This document shows positions 7,956 through 17,075 of a DNA stretch of 64,000 nt, piece by piece. The stretch is from Methylorubrum rhodinum. GTDB taxonomy: Bacteria; Pseudomonadota; Alphaproteobacteria; Rhizobiales; Beijerinckiaceae. The notes under the pieces are model-generated. The model searched no databases and was not told the DNA's origin. It saw only the letters and a list, made by a program, of their open reading frames with translations. The DNA is taken from positions 1-64,000 of the forward strand of contig NZ_JACHOP010000017.1 in the NCBI RefSeq assembly GCF_014199935.1. Reading direction: 5' to 3'. Both the position numbers and the translations under genes were made by a program. Position 1 is the first letter of the stretch, and every line of letters begins with the position of its first letter.

Positions 7956-8256
7956 ATGCTACCGGGTTCTCGTGCATCGGCTCCGGCTTGCCGATGCGCC
8001 CTCGGCTGCGCGCTATCTCTCGGCGTTTCACGGCGCCTGCACGGCACCGCTCGACGTGGACACGCATCGGTCGGCGATCGAACTCGAAGCGCGGCATGGC
8101 CTCTCGTGGTGGGACAGCCTCGCCGTCGCTTCGGCGCTCCAGGCCCGATGCGACCACTTCGTGTCCGAAGACCTGAACGACGGGCAAGCCATCGAGGCGC
8201 TGACCGTCGTCAACCCTTTCACTTGGAACGCTCGCGCCAGGTTGGCGCTGATCTGA
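7810..8256 (+). CDS. PIN-domain ribonuclease toxin (VapC-like)
   Basis: A 148-residue PIN-domain protein. The acidic residues that bind Mg/Mn are in place: Asp8 (FFDTN), Glu49 (LNECYR), Asp102 (WWDSLAVASAL) and Asp121 (VSEDLNDGQ). VapC-type toxins cleave tRNA or rRNA, and the antitoxin gene directly upstream is the expected partner. ATG 7810 is chosen because the PIN beta-strand starts right after it; a GTG 12 nt earlier is possible. Ends just before ychF. Confidence 0.85.
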   Translation: MTGLLFFDTNLLIYAMDPRDPTRRAASMALIGQARTLRRLVVSPQILNECYRVLVHRLRLADAPSAARYLSAFHGACTAPLDVDTHRSAIELEARHGLSWWDSLAVASALQARCDHFVSEDLNDGQAIEALTVVNPFTWNARARLALI

Positions 8257-8269
8257 CGGAATTACACCC

Positions 8270-9367
8270 ATGGGCTTCAAATGCGGCATCGTCGGCCTGC
8301 CGAACGTCGGCAAGTCGACCCTCTTCAACGCGCTGACCCAGACGGCGGCGGCGCAGGCCGCCAATTATCCGTTCTGCACCATCGAGCCGAATGTCGGTGA
8401 GGTGGCAGTGCCCGATCCGCGCCTGGATGCGCTCGCCAAGATCGCCTCGTCCAAGGAGATCATCCCGACGCGGCTGACCTTCGTGGACATCGCCGGCCTC
8501 GTGCGCGGCGCCTCCAAGGGCGAGGGGCTCGGCAACCAGTTCCTGGCCAACATCCGCGAGGTCGATGCCATCGCCCACGTGGTGCGCTGCTTCGAGGACG
8601 GCGACGTGACCCATGTCGAGGGCAAGGTCGATCCCATCGCCGACATCGAGACGATCGAGACCGAGCTGATGCTGGCCGACCTCGACAGCCTGGAGAAGCG
8701 CGTCGTCGCCCTGGAGAAGCGCGCCAAGGGCGCCGACAAGGAGGCCAAGGAGTTTCTCGACCTCGTCAACCGCGCGCTCCCGCTGCTGCGCGACGGCAAG
8801 CCGGCCCGCCTCGTCGAGCGCAAGGCCGACGAGGAGCGGCTTTTTCAGCAACTCGGCTTGATGACGGCCAAGCCCGTCCTCTACGTCTGCAACGTGGACG
8901 AAGGTGATGCCGACAAGGGCAATGCCCATTCGCAGGCCGTGTTCGACCGAGCCAAGGCCGAGGGCGCCGTCGCCGTCGTGGTCTCGGCCAAGATCGAGAG
9001 CGAGATCGCGGTGATGCCGGTGGCCGACCAGGGCGAGTTCCTGGAGGCCGTCGGCCTGACCGAGCCCGGCCTCAACCGGGTGATCCGCGCGGGCTACGAC
9101 CTGCTCGGCCTCGTCACCTACTTCACCGTCGGCCCGAAGGAGGCCCGCGCCTGGACGATCACCAAGGGCACGCGGGCGCCCGCCGCCGCGGGCGTGATCC
9201 ACACCGACTTCGAGAAGGGTTTCATCCGCGCGGAGACCATCGCGTACAAGGATTACACTACGCTCAACGGTGAGGCGGGCGCCCGCGACGCCGGCAAGCT
9301 GCGGCTGGAAGGCAAGGAATACGTGGTGCAGGACGGCGACGTGCTGCATTTCCGCTTCGCCAACTGA
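8270..9367 (+). CDS. ychF: Redox-regulated ATPase YchF (Obg family)
   Basis: A 365-residue Obg-related P-loop protein that binds ATP in preference to GTP and associates with ribosomes. G1 GLPNVGKST (residues 9-17), switch motif VDIAGLVRGASKGEGLGNQFL, a central helical hairpin (about 130-165), and a C-terminal TGS domain (about 280-365, ending DGDVLHFRF). Length and sequence match the universal family closely. Confidence 0.95.
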   Translation: MGFKCGIVGLPNVGKSTLFNALTQTAAAQAANYPFCTIEPNVGEVAVPDPRLDALAKIASSKEIIPTRLTFVDIAGLVRGASKGEGLGNQFLANIREVDAIAHVVRCFEDGDVTHVEGKVDPIADIETIETELMLADLDSLEKRVVALEKRAKGADKEAKEFLDLVNRALPLLRDGKPARLVERKADEERLFQQLGLMTAKPVLYVCNVDEGDADKGNAHSQAVFDRAKAEGAVAVVVSAKIESEIAVMPVADQGEFLEAVGLTEPGLNRVIRAGYDLLGLVTYFTVGPKEARAWTITKGTRAPAAAGVIHTDFEKGFIRAETIAYKDYTTLNGEAGARDAGKLRLEGKEYVVQDGDVLHFRFAN

Positions 9368-9414
9368 CGCTTGCTTGCAGCTCCGGCGCGCCGCAGGACG
9401 CTTCGCGTGCTCGC

Positions 9415-9936
9415 CTACACGTCCGCCGGCTGCAACGCCCGCTCCGGCACCGCTTCGCCCCGCACCCGCGAAAAAGCCTCCCCGGCCTGCCGCGCCAGCG
9501 CCTCGATCCGCGCCAGCGTCGTCGGATCGAGCAGGACCATGGCGCACCAATAGGCCCCCAAAGCCGCCACCGGCTCGGGTGCGCCGATCGGGACCATGGC
9601 GAGGCTGCAGATCGCCTTGTTGGCGTAGGCCGGCCGCGGCACGCGCGGATCGAGGGCGATGTCGGGCACGACGACCGTCTCGTCGTGCAGCATCGCCCAG
9701 CCCGAGATGCACGCGGTGAGCGGGAAGCGGCAGCCCTGCCACAGCGGCTCGATCGCGTCCTCGGCGGCGTAGTGGCAGACATCGCCGTCGCGCAGGACCA
9801 CGGCGATGCCGTCGGAGCCGGCGATCCGCCGCGCATTGCGCCGCAGGATCGCGACCACCTCGTCCACGGACCGGGCGTCCGCCATCATGGCGGCGGTTCG
9901 CGCCAGCGCCGGGTCGAGCTTGGGGTATGCATCCAT
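9415..9936 (-). CDS. Stand-alone GAF-domain protein
   Basis: A 173-residue protein made of one GAF domain (about 25-155), with the motifs PLTACISGWAMLHDE and VPDIALDPRVP found in GAF sensors of phytochrome-like kinases. No kinase, cyclase or effector domain is attached. It could bind a small ligand or chromophore and act on a partner protein; no conserved chromophore Cys is evident. It stands alone between ychF and a divergent aldolase gene. Confidence 0.75.
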   Translation of the reverse strand: MDAYPKLDPALARTAAMMADARSVDEVVAILRRNARRIAGSDGIAVVLRDGDVCHYAAEDAIEPLWQGCRFPLTACISGWAMLHDETVVVPDIALDPRVPRPAYANKAICSLAMVPIGAPEPVAALGAYWCAMVLLDPTTLARIEALARQAGEAFSRVRGEAVPERALQPADV

Positions 9937-10076
9937 TATTCGCCGATGGTACCGCGCTTGGCGCAGCCCGTACAGGCGACTCCCGGCCGCCGGAACGAAT
10001 CGGATGCCATCTCGACCGGTCTCGAACCGACGGGCGGTGTTGACCGGCGGGCAGACGCGTCCGCATCGTGTCGGCC

Positions 10077-10970
10077 ATGTCGTGCTTCTCCGGTCTCTCC
10101 GCCTTTCCGATCACGCCGACCTCGCCCGGGGGCCAAGTCGATACGCAGGCCCTGCGCCGGCTGGTGGGGCCGCCTGCCGAGGCGGGGGTCGATTCGATCG
10201 GGCTTCTCGGCAGCACCGGCACCTACGCCTATCTCGCGCGCTCGGAGCGCCGCCGGGCGCTGGATGCCGCCCTCGACGCGGTCGCCAGCCGCGTGCCGTT
10301 GCTGGTCGGCGTCGGGGCGCTGCGCACCGACGAGGCGGTGCGGCTGGCGCAGGACGCCAAGGCCGCGGGCGCCGCTGCCGGCCTTCTGGCGGCGATGTCC
10401 TACACGCCGCTCACCGAGGACGAGGTGTTCGCGCATGTCGCGGCGGTGGCGGGCGAGAGCGGGCTGCCGCTCTGCCTCTACGACAACCCGGCCACGACCC
10501 ATTTCCGCTTCACGCCCGCCCTCGTCGGGCGCCTCGCCCGGCTCCCCGGCATCGTCGCGGTGAAGAGCCCGGCCCCGGAGGCGAGCGCGGTCGCGGCCCA
10601 CCATGCCGCCCTGCGCGCCGCCGTGCCGGACGGCTTTTCCATCGGCTATAGCGGCGACTGGAACGCGGCCGAGGCGCTGCTGGCCGGCGGCGCGGCATGG
10701 TACGGCGTAGCCGCCGGGCTGTTTCCGGAGCCGTGCCTGCGCATCGCCCAAGCGGCGCGCGCGGGCGATGCCGCGGGGGCGCGGACCGAGAACGCTCGGC
10801 TCGAACCGCTCTGGGCGCTGTTCCGCGCCCATTCGAGCCTGCGGATCATGTACGCGGCGGCGGAGATCTTGGGCGTCTGCCGCGCGGCGCCGCCGCGTCC
10901 GATCCTGCCGGTCGCCGAGCCGGTGCGCGGCGAGGTGGCCACGGTGCTGAGGCAACTCGGACTGGCTTGA
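10077..10970 (+). CDS. Dihydrodipicolinate synthase-family aldolase/lyase
   Basis: A 297-residue TIM-barrel enzyme of the DapA/NAL superfamily, which forms a Schiff base with a 2-oxo acid. The lysine is Lys163 (IVAVKSP) and the partner Tyr is Tyr135 (LYDNPATTHF). The N-terminal GLSAFPITP and LLGSTGTYAYL replace the usual TPF and GTTGE, so it is not housekeeping DapA; the substrate is unknown. ATG 10077 is preferred; a GTG lies 9 nt upstream in frame. Confidence 0.8.
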   Translation: MSCFSGLSAFPITPTSPGGQVDTQALRRLVGPPAEAGVDSIGLLGSTGTYAYLARSERRRALDAALDAVASRVPLLVGVGALRTDEAVRLAQDAKAAGAAAGLLAAMSYTPLTEDEVFAHVAAVAGESGLPLCLYDNPATTHFRFTPALVGRLARLPGIVAVKSPAPEASAVAAHHAALRAAVPDGFSIGYSGDWNAAEALLAGGAAWYGVAAGLFPEPCLRIAQAARAGDAAGARTENARLEPLWALFRAHSSLRIMYAAAEILGVCRAAPPRPILPVAEPVRGEVATVLRQLGLA

Positions 10971-10989
10971 ACCGGCGCGTACCGGTTCA
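10968..10989. terminator. Weak hairpin between convergent genes
   Basis: TGAACCGG (10968-10975), 6-nt loop, CCGGTTCA (10982-10989). It overlaps the stop of the aldolase gene and precedes the end of the convergent Sel1 gene. There is no T run, so termination strength is doubtful. Confidence 0.3.
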
Positions 10990-10997
10990 GGGACGGG

Positions 10998-11885
10998 TCA
11001 GCGCCGCCGCCGGGTCGAGCCCGTCGAGAGCGACTGCGCCTGCGCCATCGCGTCGGCCCGGTCGGCCTCGTTCGCGGACGCCCAGGCCTTGTCGTACAGA
11101 TCGACGATCCAGGCGTCCGACGAGCCCTGCACCCCGGCCCGCGCGAGCGCGAGCCAGCTCAAGCCCTTGACGGTCTGGCGCGGCATGCCGATGCCGTTGA
11201 CCAGGAGGTCGCCGAGCAGGGCCTGGGCCGGACGATGCCCCTTCTCGGCGGCGAGGTTGAACCAGCGCGCGGCCTTGCGCGGGTCCTGATCCACGCCGGT
11301 CCCTTCGAGGTAGAGCCGGGCGAGGTTGTACTGCGCGTTCGGGTCGCCGAAGTAGGAGGCGGCGTAGTTGAACATGTCGTAGGCGCGCTCGGGGTTCGGG
11401 CGCACGTAGGTGCCCTTGATCCCCTCCAAGAAGTAGGTGCCGAGCGCGTTGAACGCGCTCGCCAGCACGCCGGAATTGGGCGTGTCGGACGCGTCTTCGG
11501 TGGTGTCGTCGGCGATCCGCGAAAAATACTCGAACGCCTTGAGGTCGTCCTGGGGCACGCCGTCGCCGGCCGCGTACATGCGGCCGAGCTTCCACAGGGC
11601 CAGCGTCTGGCCCTGGTCCGCGGCGTATTCCAGCGCACGCACGGCGCCCTGCTTGTCGCCCGCATTGTAGTCGCGCACGCCCGAGCGCAGGGCATCGCGG
11701 CCCGAGCGGAACCCCTTCTCGGGCACGGGGGTGCGGGCGGTCGCGTCCAGCGCCGTGGTCGGCTCGTTGGCGGCGAGCATCAGCGTGAAGCCGAGGAAGC
11801 CGGCGAGCAGGGCCGCGCGGAGCCGACCCGGATCGGCCCCGGCCGGCCACGCGGGCCGGTGTGGGACAGTCCTAGATGTCGGCAT
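10998..11885 (-). CDS. exoR: ExoR-like periplasmic Sel1-repeat regulator
   Basis: A 295-residue exported protein: hydrophobic signal segment at about 21-40, then Sel1/TPR-like repeats (ALWKLGRMYAAGDGVPQD, AFNALGTYFLEG, AQYNLARLYLEGTGVDQD, AQALLGDLLVNGIG). This architecture and length match ExoR of rhizobia, the periplasmic inhibitor of the ChvG/ExoS kinase that controls exopolysaccharide and motility. It starts 14 nt inside the end of ilvD on the same strand, so the two are probably cotranscribed. No chvG/chvI genes lie in the window; orthology is likely but not proven. Confidence 0.65.
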   Translation of the reverse strand: MPTSRTVPHRPAWPAGADPGRLRAALLAGFLGFTLMLAANEPTTALDATARTPVPEKGFRSGRDALRSGVRDYNAGDKQGAVRALEYAADQGQTLALWKLGRMYAAGDGVPQDDLKAFEYFSRIADDTTEDASDTPNSGVLASAFNALGTYFLEGIKGTYVRPNPERAYDMFNYAASYFGDPNAQYNLARLYLEGTGVDQDPRKAARWFNLAAEKGHRPAQALLGDLLVNGIGMPRQTVKGLSWLALARAGVQGSSDAWIVDLYDKAWASANEADRADAMAQAQSLSTGSTRRRR

Positions 11886-13602
11886 AGGTCTGCGTCTCCT
11901 GGGCTCCGCCCGGATGGGTGACGGCGCCGTTCACCGCGGGGCCGACGGTCTGCGCGTATTTCCAGAGGTAGCCGGAGGTCGCGGTGTTGCCCCGCGGCGT
12001 CCATTCCGAGCGGCGCTGGGCCAGCTCTTCGTCCGAGAGCGCCACGTCGAGCGTGCCGCGAATCGCGTCCAAGGTGATCATGTCGCCGTCGCGAAGCAGG
12101 CCGATCGGCCCGCCGATGGCGGCCTCGGGGCCGACATGGCCGACGCAGAAGCCGCGGGTCGCGCCGGAGAAGCGCCCGTCGGTGATGAGCGCCACCTTGT
12201 CGCCCATGCCCTGGCCGTAGAGCGCCGCGGTGGTCGAAAGCATCTCGCGCATGCCGGGGCCCCCCTTCGGGCCCTCGTAGCGGATGACCAGAACTTCGCC
12301 CGGCTTGTAGGTGCGGTTCTGCACGGCCTCGAAGCAGGCCTCCTCGCCGTCGAACACGCGGGCCGGGCCGGTGAAGACCTGGCTCGAAGGCGGCATGCCC
12401 GCGACCTTCACGATCGCGCCCTCGGGGGCGAGGTTGCCCTTGAGGCCGACCACGCCGCCGGTGACGGTGATCGGCTGGTCGGCCGGGCGCACCACGTCCT
12501 GATCCGGGTTCCAGGCGACCTTGGCGAGGTTCTCCGCGATCGTCCGGCCGGTCACCGTCAGGCAGTCGCCGTGCAGAAAACCGTGGTCGAGCAGCGTCTT
12601 CATCAGCAGCGGGATGCCGCCGACCTCGAACATGTCCTTGGCGACGTAGCGCCCGCCGGGCTTCAGGTCGGCGATGTACGGCGTCTTGCGGAAGATCTCG
12701 GCGACGTCGAACAGGGTGAATTCGATGCCGCATTCGTGCGCGATCGCCGGCAGGTGGAGCGCCGCGTTGGTCGAGCCGCCCGAGGCCGCCACCGTCGCGG
12801 CGGCGTTCTCGAGCGCCTTGCGGGTGACGATGTCGCGCGGGCGGATGTTTTTGGCGATCAGCTCCATGACCTTCTCGCCCGCTGCGGCGCAGAATTGGTC
12901 GCGGATTTCGTACGGCGCCGGGGCGCCGGCCGAGTAGGGCAGGGCGAGGCCGATGGCCTCGGAGACGGTCGCCATGGTGTTGGCGGTGAATTGGGCTCCA
13001 CACGCTCCCGCGGAGGGGCAGGCGACCCGCTCCAGCTCGTCGAGGTCGTCGAGGCTCATGTCGCCGACGGCGACTTTGCCCACCGCCTCGAACAGGTCCT
13101 GCACGGTGACCGGCCGGCCGCGGAACGAGCCGGGCAGGATCGAGCCGCCGTAGATGAAGATCGACGGCACGTTGAGGCGCACCATCGCCATCATCATGCC
13201 GGGCAGGGACTTGTCGCAGCCGGCGAGGCCGACGAGCGCGTCGTAGGAATGGCCGCGGATCGTCAGCTCGACCGAATCGGCGATGACCTCGCGCGACGGC
13301 AGCGAAGCGCGCATGCCGCCGTGGCCCATGGCGATGCCGTCGGTGACCGTGATGGTGCAGAACTCGCGCGGCGTGCCCTTGGCGGCGGCCACGCCCTTCT
13401 TCACGGCCTGGGCCTGGCGCATAAGCGAGATGTTGCAGGGGGCGGCCTCGTTCCAGCAGGAGGCCACGCCGACGAGCGGCTGATGGATCTGCTCGGTGGT
13501 CAGGCCCATGGCGTAGAGATACGAGCGGTGCGGCGCCCGCTCGGGCCCCTCCGTCACGTGCCGGCTCGGCAGCTTCGACTTGTCGGTCTGACGCGCGTCC
13601 AT
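11872..13602 (-). CDS. ilvD: Dihydroxy-acid dehydratase
   Basis: A 576-residue Fe-S dehydratase that makes the 2-oxo acids of valine and isoleucine synthesis. Cluster cysteines are visible in VGVASCWNEAAPCN and LVGLAGCDKSLPGM, with a third in CPSAGACGAQFTANTM; the C-terminal TDGRFSGATRGFCVGHVGPEA is a family signature. Length is standard. The upstream 270 nt (13603-13872) hold its promoter region and no recognisable gene. Confidence 0.95.
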   Translation of the reverse strand: MDARQTDKSKLPSRHVTEGPERAPHRSYLYAMGLTTEQIHQPLVGVASCWNEAAPCNISLMRQAQAVKKGVAAAKGTPREFCTITVTDGIAMGHGGMRASLPSREVIADSVELTIRGHSYDALVGLAGCDKSLPGMMMAMVRLNVPSIFIYGGSILPGSFRGRPVTVQDLFEAVGKVAVGDMSLDDLDELERVACPSAGACGAQFTANTMATVSEAIGLALPYSAGAPAPYEIRDQFCAAAGEKVMELIAKNIRPRDIVTRKALENAAATVAASGGSTNAALHLPAIAHECGIEFTLFDVAEIFRKTPYIADLKPGGRYVAKDMFEVGGIPLLMKTLLDHGFLHGDCLTVTGRTIAENLAKVAWNPDQDVVRPADQPITVTGGVVGLKGNLAPEGAIVKVAGMPPSSQVFTGPARVFDGEEACFEAVQNRTYKPGEVLVIRYEGPKGGPGMREMLSTTAALYGQGMGDKVALITDGRFSGATRGFCVGHVGPEAAIGGPIGLLRDGDMITLDAIRGTLDVALSDEELAQRRSEWTPRGNTATSGYLWKYAQTVGPAVNGAVTHPGGAQETQTYADI

Positions 13603-13872
13603 CGCTGATCTCGTGCCCCGGCCCTGCTACGCATCCGAGGCCGCGGCGCCTGTGACGGCCTCACGCGGAAAAACGTCCTTCGACGTCCTCGAAACTCCGC
13701 GATAAAGCGTTGGAGCGACAGCATTTACCGCGACCCCGAAGTCGTCCCGGTTTATGGTGGGATTGCGGCGCTCGAAGGCGCTCCCCAAGGCAAAGTCTGG
13801 TTGGTTTCGCGGTGTGTCGGGCCCGCAACAGCCACGCTTGTCGAACGGACAATTTTGTCAGCGCCGGCGTCT

Positions 13873-14655
13873 TCAGGCCGGAGGGGACAAAGCTTCGGGA
13901 GACTCGGCCGCCTCGATCAGCCGGTCGCTCTCGTCCTTGAGGTTCACGCCCGTCAGTCCGCGGGAGAAGGCCTGGGTCAGCAGCCAGTCGAGCTTGAACG
14001 CGGCGAGGTCATGCGAGAGGCCCGCCGGGCGCACGTTCGAGATGCAGTTGCGCTCGGCGTCCGAGCGGCCGGGCTTCGGGTCGAAGGTGACGTAGAGGCC
14101 GAGGCTGTCGGGGGAGGACAGGCCAGGGCGCTCGCCGATCAGCACCGCGACCGCGCGGGCCTTGAGCGCCTCGCCGGCCTCGTCGCCGAGCGCGACGCGG
14201 GCTTGGGCGGCGATCACCACCGGGGCAAGGCGCCAGCCGGCCTTTTCCGCATGCGGTTTAAAGGCCTCGATCATCGCCGCCGCGCCCTCGTGGACGGCGC
14301 GGGCCGAGAGGCCGTCGGCGACGACGAGGGCGAGGTCGGTGGGCTCGCCCGCGGCCTCCGCGAGCACTGTACGGCTCTCGGGGGAGAGACGGCGGCCGTA
14401 ATCGGGGCGGCGTAGATAGGTGGCGCGATCCTCGGCGCGGGAGGTGACTGTGACGGTCGGCAGACCCAACGCCTCGATCGCGGCGGCGACCGTTGCCGCC
14501 TCCAGCGGCGTGTGGACGGCGTCGCGGGCCTGGGCGTGGGCGAGGCCGAACTTCAGCACCTCGCGGGTCGGCAGTCCGGCGCCCGCGCGGCCGAGGCCGA
14601 TCCGGGCCGGGGTCAGCGCCGCGAGGCGCCGCCAGAGATCGTCGCTCTCGCTCAT
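13873..14655 (-). CDS. eutC: Ethanolamine ammonia-lyase small subunit
   Basis: A 260-residue light chain of adenosylcobalamin-dependent ethanolamine ammonia-lyase, which splits ethanolamine into acetaldehyde and ammonia. Typical features: ARIGLGRAGAGLPTREVLKFGLAHAQARDAVH at the N terminus, and near the end DAERNCISNVRPAGLS. The ATG overlaps the eutB stop by 4 nt (ATGA). No microcompartment shell genes are nearby, as is usual outside enteric bacteria and firmicutes. Confidence 0.93.
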   Translation of the reverse strand: MSESDDLWRRLAALTPARIGLGRAGAGLPTREVLKFGLAHAQARDAVHTPLEAATVAAAIEALGLPTVTVTSRAEDRATYLRRPDYGRRLSPESRTVLAEAAGEPTDLALVVADGLSARAVHEGAAAMIEAFKPHAEKAGWRLAPVVIAAQARVALGDEAGEALKARAVAVLIGERPGLSSPDSLGLYVTFDPKPGRSDAERNCISNVRPAGLSHDLAAFKLDWLLTQAFSRGLTGVNLKDESDRLIEAAESPEALSPPA

Positions 14656-16034
14656 GCGGCGAGGTCCGGCGCGGCGGTGAGCAGGCGGGTGGCCGCGCCG
14701 CCGGGGAGCAGCGTTCCGGCGGCATCGGTGAGGCCGATGCGGGCGAGCCATTCCTCGAATTCCGGCGCCCGCTTCAGCCCCAAGACCTCGCGGATGTAGA
14801 GCTGATCGTGGAACGAGGTGGACTGGTAGTTCAGCATCACGTCGTCGGCGCCGGGAATGCCCATCACGTAGGTGCAGCCGGCCGCCCCCAGGAGCGTGAG
14901 CAGGGTGTCCATGTCGTCCTGATCGGCCTCGGCGTGGTTGGTGTAGCAGACGTCGACGCCGAGCGGCACGCCCATCAGCTTGCCGCAGAAATGGTCCTCC
15001 AGCCCGGCCCGGATGATCTCCTTGCCGTCGTAGAGGTATTCGGGCCCGATGAAGCCCACCACCGTGTTGACCAGAAGCGGCCGGTAGCGTCGCGCCACCG
15101 CGTAGGCACGCGCTTCAAGCGTCTGCTGATCGATGCCGTGATGGGCATCCGCCGAGAGCGCCGAGCCCTGGCCGGTCTCGAAATACATCACGTTGTCGCC
15201 GAGGGTGCCGCGCTTGAGGGCGAGCGCGGCCTCGTGCGCTTCCTGCAGGATCGGTAGCGTGACGCCGAAGCTGGCGTTCGCCTTCTGCGTGCCCGCGATC
15301 GACTGGAACACGAGATCGACCGGCAGCCCGCGGTTCATCGCATCGAGCGTCGTGGTGACGTGGGTGAGCACGCAGGCCTGCGTCGGGATTTCGAGGCGGT
15401 CGATGATCCCGTCGAACAGCCGCAGCAGGCCGGCCATGGTCTGGATCGAATCGGAAACCGGATTGATGCCGATCACCGCGTCGCCGCAGCCGTAGGAGAG
15501 CCCGTCGAGAATCGAGGCGGTGACGCCCGCGAGATCGTCGGTCGGATGGTTGGGCTGGAGCCGCACCGCCAGCGTGCCGGGCAGGCCGATGGTGTTGCGG
15601 AACTTGGTGACCACCCGGCACTTGCGGGCGATCAGGATCAGGTCCTGGTTGCGCATGATCTTGGAGACGGCGGCCGCGATCTCCGGCGTCACCCCCGGCG
15701 CGATGCGGGACAGCGTCTCGGACGAGGCGGTGAGCAGGAACTCGCGAAAGTCGCCGACGGTGAGACCGGCGATCTCGGCGAACGCCGCCTCGTCGTGATC
15801 GTCGAGGATCAGGCGGGTGACGTCGTCGTCCTCGTAAGGGATCAGCGGGCGGGCCAGGATATCCCTGAGCGGCACCTCGGCGAGGCACCAGCGTGCCGCC
15901 ATGGTCTCCTCGGCCGATTCCGCGGCGATGCCGGCGAGGCAATCGCCGGAGCGGATCGGCGTTGCCTTGGCCATCAGGGTCGCGAGGTCGGCGAAGACGT
16001 GGGTGCGCGGACCGACGGTGTGGCGATAGGGCAT
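14652..16034 (-). CDS. eutB: Ethanolamine ammonia-lyase large subunit
   Basis: A 460-residue heavy chain of the coenzyme B12-dependent lyase, forming the TIM barrel that holds substrate and cobalamin. Recognisable parts: LMAKATPIRSGDCLAGIAA near the start, GDAVIGINPVSDS, FETGQGSALSADAHHG and the C-terminal GLMGVPLGVD-type segment. The ATG at 16034 gives the conserved start MPYRHTVGPRTHVF. It forms a two-gene operon with eutC; an ethanolamine permease or aldehyde dehydrogenase is not adjacent. Confidence 0.95.
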   Translation of the reverse strand: MPYRHTVGPRTHVFADLATLMAKATPIRSGDCLAGIAAESAEETMAARWCLAEVPLRDILARPLIPYEDDDVTRLILDDHDEAAFAEIAGLTVGDFREFLLTASSETLSRIAPGVTPEIAAAVSKIMRNQDLILIARKCRVVTKFRNTIGLPGTLAVRLQPNHPTDDLAGVTASILDGLSYGCGDAVIGINPVSDSIQTMAGLLRLFDGIIDRLEIPTQACVLTHVTTTLDAMNRGLPVDLVFQSIAGTQKANASFGVTLPILQEAHEAALALKRGTLGDNVMYFETGQGSALSADAHHGIDQQTLEARAYAVARRYRPLLVNTVVGFIGPEYLYDGKEIIRAGLEDHFCGKLMGVPLGVDVCYTNHAEADQDDMDTLLTLLGAAGCTYVMGIPGADDVMLNYQSTSFHDQLYIREVLGLKRAPEFEEWLARIGLTDAAGTLLPGGAATRLLTAAPDLAA

Positions 16035-16128
16035 CCGGCGTCTCTCCTGATCTGTCCCCCGGCCTGTGGTCACAGGATGCAAGGATCGGGGGATCTGTCG
16101 AGGTGCCCGGCGTGAGAGGCGTCCCCGC

Positions 16129-17037
16129 TCACGCCGCGCCGGCATGGGGCGCCGGCTCCTCCGTCGAGATCGCGTCCACCGTGCGCTCGGTCGGCTCCGG
16201 GCCGCCGTCGGCGCGGTCGATGCGGATTTCCATGCCCGTCGGCTCCATCTCGCCGTAGGGCGTGGCGAAGGCGATCTCGGCGGCGTCGCGGCCGATGCCG
16301 ATGCGGACCAGCCCGTCGAGATGGGCTTGGCGCGTGGCGTCGAACAGCCACCAGCGCCCGTCGAGATAGGCCTCGAACACGGCGTGAAAGTCGCGCGGCA
16401 CGAGGCCGTAGGCGTAGCAGCTCACGAACCGGGCCGGGATGCCGAGCGCCCGGCAGAAGGCGGTGCCGATATGGGCGAAGTCGCGGCACACGCCCGCCCG
16501 CTTCAGCAGGCTTTCGTCGGCGGTGGTCTCGCCGTCGCTGGCGCCGCGCTGGTAGGCGATGTGGTCGTGAATCCAATTGCAGATCGCGTTGACCCGCTGG
16601 TGGCCCTTCGGCAGATGCCCGAACTCGGCCTGCGCGAAGGGCGCGAGCCTGTCGGACGACACGAAGCGGCTTGGTAGCAGGAACGGCAGGATGTCGAGGG
16701 GAAGCTCCGACACCGGCGTCTCGCGGATCGTCTCCGGATCGGCCCGCACGACCGACAGTTCGACCTCCGCGTTGTATTCCAGCGAGAACGGGCCCGGCTG
16801 CGCGTTGATGCCGAGATAGCGGTTCTTGAGGTCCGGCGTGATGTAGGTCCGGCGGGTCAGGTCGGGCGCGAGGGTCAGCGTCTCGCCGATCACCGCGAGG
16901 CTTTTCAGGTGGGCGACCTCCACGTTGAAGATGAAGGTCGTAGGCGTCTTGACCTCGTAGGCGAGGCTGCAGCCGAGCTTGAAGCGCAAGGGTCGAATCT
17001 CCGGGGTCCGCGGGGCGGCCTCCGCCAACGGAGGCAT
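16129..17037 (-). CDS. Transglutaminase-like cysteine protease-fold protein (with His)
   Basis: A 302-residue protein with an N-terminal beta domain (about 15-110) and a transglutaminase-like domain (about 140-260). The catalytic triad is complete: Cys184 (GVCRDFAH), His218 (DFHAVFEAYL) and Asp233 (LFDAT). No signal peptide, so likely cytoplasmic. Family members include peptide-modifying enzymes and proteases; the substrate is unknown. A second relative lies at 22056, but that copy has Ser where the catalytic His should be. Confidence 0.82.
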   Translation of the reverse strand: MPPLAEAAPRTPEIRPLRFKLGCSLAYEVKTPTTFIFNVEVAHLKSLAVIGETLTLAPDLTRRTYITPDLKNRYLGINAQPGPFSLEYNAEVELSVVRADPETIRETPVSELPLDILPFLLPSRFVSSDRLAPFAQAEFGHLPKGHQRVNAICNWIHDHIAYQRGASDGETTADESLLKRAGVCRDFAHIGTAFCRALGIPARFVSCYAYGLVPRDFHAVFEAYLDGRWWLFDATRQAHLDGLVRIGIGRDAAEIAFATPYGEMEPTGMEIRIDRADGGPEPTERTVDAISTEEPAPHAGAA

Positions 17038-17075
17038 TTTGCCGCAAACGTCCAGAATAGCGTCCGGCTCCGCTT

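Noticed and set aside
11731..13608. 625-codon open frame on the + strand opposite ilvD
   Set aside because: ilvD is certain; the opposite frame is His/Arg/Gly-rich without family features.
13661..13852. 63-residue frame upstream of ilvD
   Set aside because: No ribosome site, Arg/Ser-rich, and it fills a promoter region; not supported.
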